Of a stretch of DNA of 64,000 nt, positions 61,675 through 64,000 are shown piece by piece. Source of the stretch: Rhodeus uyekii (taxonomy: Eukaryota; Chordata; Actinopteri; Cypriniformes; Acheilognathidae). The notes under the pieces are model-generated. The model did no database searches, was not told the origin of the DNA, and saw nothing but the letters and a program-made list of their open reading frames with translations. A program made the translations under genes and the position numbers. The stretch covers positions 62,001-126,000 of the forward strand of contig JAWRVZ010000094.1 of the NCBI GenBank assembly GCA_037043235.1, read 5' to 3'. Each line of letters opens with the position of its first letter. The first letter of the stretch is position 1.

Positions 61675-62768
61675 CAGTAATACCTCGGTTTACGAGTTTA
61701 ATTCGTTCCAAGAGCGAGCTCGTAACCCAAAATACTCGTACACCAAAACAATTTTCCCCATAAGAATGCACTAAAAATCACTTAATTCGTTCCACACAAC
61801 CATAAATGCCCATTTTAAACATTTTTGGGGTTTTAACCTATTAATTACATTTAAAATTATAACCATTAAGATAATATATAAATAACATATAAATTAAGTA
61901 TTAAGTATTTTTAGAGTTTAACTGTCAATTATTAACAATTTACTGTAACACACTTTACCTCAATGCTGGCATGATGGAGACGAGAGGAGAGGGGGGGGGG
62001 GGCGGGGTTACTGCTTATATATTTCACTACATTGTAGCGTTGCTTCTTTTAATAACCAGACAGGTTCCTTCTCATTCAGAGATTTTGAGAACTATTTGAT
62101 TGTTGTTCTGTCCGCAACCCACGCCGTACATAACCGAAGAATCTCTGCTTGCGAGCCCTCTCACAACTGAACTTTCTTTCTCGCCCCCCTGAAACCCCGC
62201 CCTATTAAAGTGACAAGACTGTTAACTTAAAACTTATTGAACACATCAGATTAACTAGTTCCTTCAACATTTGTAACGATATTACAACGTGAAGAATAGC
62301 GATCACAATTAATGCAACAACACGAGGTAAAACCTCTGTAAATCACTTATGTATATGATCTGTACAGAGTTATAACTGTTATAGTATGCTGTTCTCTAAA
62401 AGTGTATGGCCCTTTAAGAACGTCATTGGGTGCGTCGTACTGAGAACACACACGTGAGCCTCATTAGTATGCAATGTGTGTTGTTGGTAACATGCTCCAT
62501 TAATAAAGTTTCATCATATTCACATGTAATCATATTCACAAAAACTTATAAAAGTATCACTGTGGTGAATGATGCACCCATACTGAGAGACACTGAGAGA
62601 ATGAACGAGTTAAGAGGTGATAAAGGAATCTTTTCGACGCAAAACTGCACATGGGTGATGGAATTTTTTTCTCGTACACCGATACAATGCTCTACACCGA
62701 TTCAACCCTCCGTGCTCGTACACCGATTTGCTCGTATACCAAGTCGCTCATAAACCGAGGTATTACTG
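61675..62768. mobile_element. Pogo/Tigger-like non-autonomous element, complete
   Basis: The ends CAGTAATACCTCGGTTTACG and CATAAACCGAGGTATTACTG are complementary over about 22 bases, and TA flanks both sides (61673-61674 and 62769-62770), the mariner/pogo target duplication. Subterminal text TTTAATTCGTTCCAAGAGCG is shared with the copy at 63879. No transposase frame is present in its 1.1 kb. Confidence 0.85.
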
Positions 62769-62952
62769 TACAGCTATTCAAGGCAAAATTAAATAAAAAT
62801 TCTGACAGAAACCCACAGAACAGAATTTCAGAGAAAAGTAATTCTCTAAAATAGAGTAATATTTAAAGTAAAATAAAGATTATTTAAAACAAAAATTGTT
62901 TAATACAACATTATATAAAGGAAATATTATCCAGATATTATTGTAATACACC

Positions 62953-63572
62953 ATATTTTCCTGCATATAACCCGCAGGCGCAGATAATCCGTACCCCCAT
63001 ATAGCCCGCGGGGTTTGGGGTTTTGTGAAAAAAAATAGTGGGCATAACCCGTGCACCCTTATATAACCCGCACCCATAGATTGATGAACTTTTTTTGTGT
63101 AAGTTCACATTTCGAATGTTACTCGCATGACGTCAATTATCCATAATTGTTCAGGCTCGGTACACAGTGCTTGTGCGCAAAATTCAAACAATAAGAAAAC
63201 AAACACAAGTCAGAATCAGAACAAAAAGAAAGATCAGTCTCTCCCGCTGTGCAGCAGCACGTCCCTTAAGAAGCGATTCTACAGGTGTTGATCATAGGAT
63301 GAGATGAGAAGAGCCCGCCCTCATGGCAGCACAGCCAATCACGTCTTCTTGCATGATTGACAGGTCAGCCTATCAGAGTGATAGTATAAGTGCCAGTGAC
63401 AACAACCCTCGCAAGAAAGAAAAACAGAAAGAAAATACCACAAAAAATAGTATTACGTGTTAAAAAAAAAAAAAAATTGTTATAGCCCGCACCCTTATTT
63501 AACCCACACAACCCCTGCGGGGTTTGTAAAATCTGGTATAACCCGTGGGTTATATGTGGGAAAATACGTTAG
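62953..63572. mobile_element. TIR element copy B (ATAACCCGC family), complete
   Basis: The ends ATATTTTCCTGCATATAACC and GGTTATATGTGGGAAAATAC are complementary. The interior (AATTATCCATAATTGTTCAGG to CCTCGCAAGAAAGAAAAAC) is the inverse of copy A at 39478-40020, 23 kb away. Terminal blocks contain repeated TATAACCCGC words. Non-coding, superfamily unknown. Confidence 0.8.
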
Positions 63573-63657
63573 TTAATATTTCACGTATTTTTGCTTTATT
63601 ATAACGACAATAAAAGCCAATTATTGTATTTTAAAACATTTTTTAACATAATTAGTG

Positions 63658-63876
63658 GTAACACTTTAAAATAAGGTCTCATTTGTCAATGCAATAACTA
63701 ACCATGAACCTTTGTTTAATACAAATCTTCATGTTAGTTCACAATGCAACTGATGTTAACAGATGCAACTTTTGAGCTTCGAGATGATTTAGTAAATGTT
63801 GCGATTTTAATATATTGTTAGTTTGTATGTTAACTAATGTAGTTGGGAAATGTTCAAATGAAACCTTATTGTAAAG
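63658..63876. mobile_element. Small TIR element (AACACTTTAAAATAAGG ends)
   Basis: It begins TAACACTTTAAAATAAGGTC and ends GAAACCTTATTGTAAAGT, complementary at the tips (ACTTTA-AATAAGGT). It is of the widespread fish family with ACTTTACAATAAGG termini and TTAGTTAAC cores. Non-coding. Confidence 0.65.
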
Positions 63877-63878
63877 TA

Positions 63879-64000
63879 CAGTAATACCTCGGTTTACGAG
63901 TTTAATTCATTTCAAGAGCGAGCTCATAACCCAAAATGCTTGTACACCAAACAATTTTCCCCACAAGAATGCACTAAAAATCACTTGATTCTTTCCACAT
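63879..64000. mobile_element. Pogo/Tigger-like element, cut by window end
   Basis: Starts CAGTAATACCTCGGTTTACG after TA (63877-63878) and follows the left part of the copy at 61675 with few changes. The rest lies outside the window. Confidence 0.85.

Overview
The window looks like a piece of a teleost genome, most likely a carp-like (cypriniform) fish. The reasons are a split vertebrate-type gene with GT-AG introns, very dense young transposable elements of fish type (L2 and Tx1-like L1 LINEs, DIRS, Gmr1-like gypsy, hAT, pogo/Tigger-like and Tc1 elements), long CA/TG/TA microsatellites, and dispersed repeats that I associate with cyprinid genomes. No bacterial, plasmid or phage features were seen.

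One host gene is clearly intact or nearly so: an equilibrative nucleoside transporter (SLC29 family, closest by eye to ENT2/ENT1). It lies on the + strand as twelve coding exons from 38315 to 60453, and all splice phases agree (468 codons plus stop). Its introns are full of insertions: a Gmr1-like gypsy fragment split by a hAT element (intron 2), a DIRS element with inverted terminal repeats that holds a nested TIR element (intron 5), pogo-like and other inverted-repeat elements (intron 9), and a hAT remnant plus a second, opposite-strand DIRS fragment (intron 10). A second host locus, at about 2.79-3.9 kb, is a broken TNFRSF14 (HVEM)-like receptor with an apparent in-frame stop.

Layout: 1-2261, 3' half of an L2 LINE; 2.8-3.9 kb, TNFR remnant; 4-10.3 kb, dispersed repeats, hairpins, microsatellites and a DIRS recombinase scrap; 10.3-18.1 kb, a DDE-type transposase gene on the minus strand, cut in two by a nearly full-length L2 copy (12042-16969); 18.3-20.2 kb, another transposon-derived coding remnant and a hAT element with a nested element; 20.87-25.95 kb, a nearly full-length minus-strand Tx1-like L1; 25.95-31.2 kb, a TTGCTAGG minisatellite and two TIR elements, one enclosing a spliced-looking but decayed gene; 31.5-34.3 kb, Tc1 and LINE scraps and a long CA repeat; 34.3-60.5 kb, upstream region and body of the SLC29 gene; 60.5-64 kb, its 3' flank with pogo-like and other TIR elements.

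The most informative observation is that removing the L2 insertion and one copy of its 7-bp target duplication joins the two transposase halves in frame into an 881-residue protein with a CxxH motif. Other points worth attention are the integrase-before-reverse-transcriptase order of the gypsy remnant, the spliced gene-like remnant enclosed by inverted repeats at 28.28-30.73 kb, two nearly perfect hairpins, and the mix of ENT1- and ENT2-type residues in the transporter.
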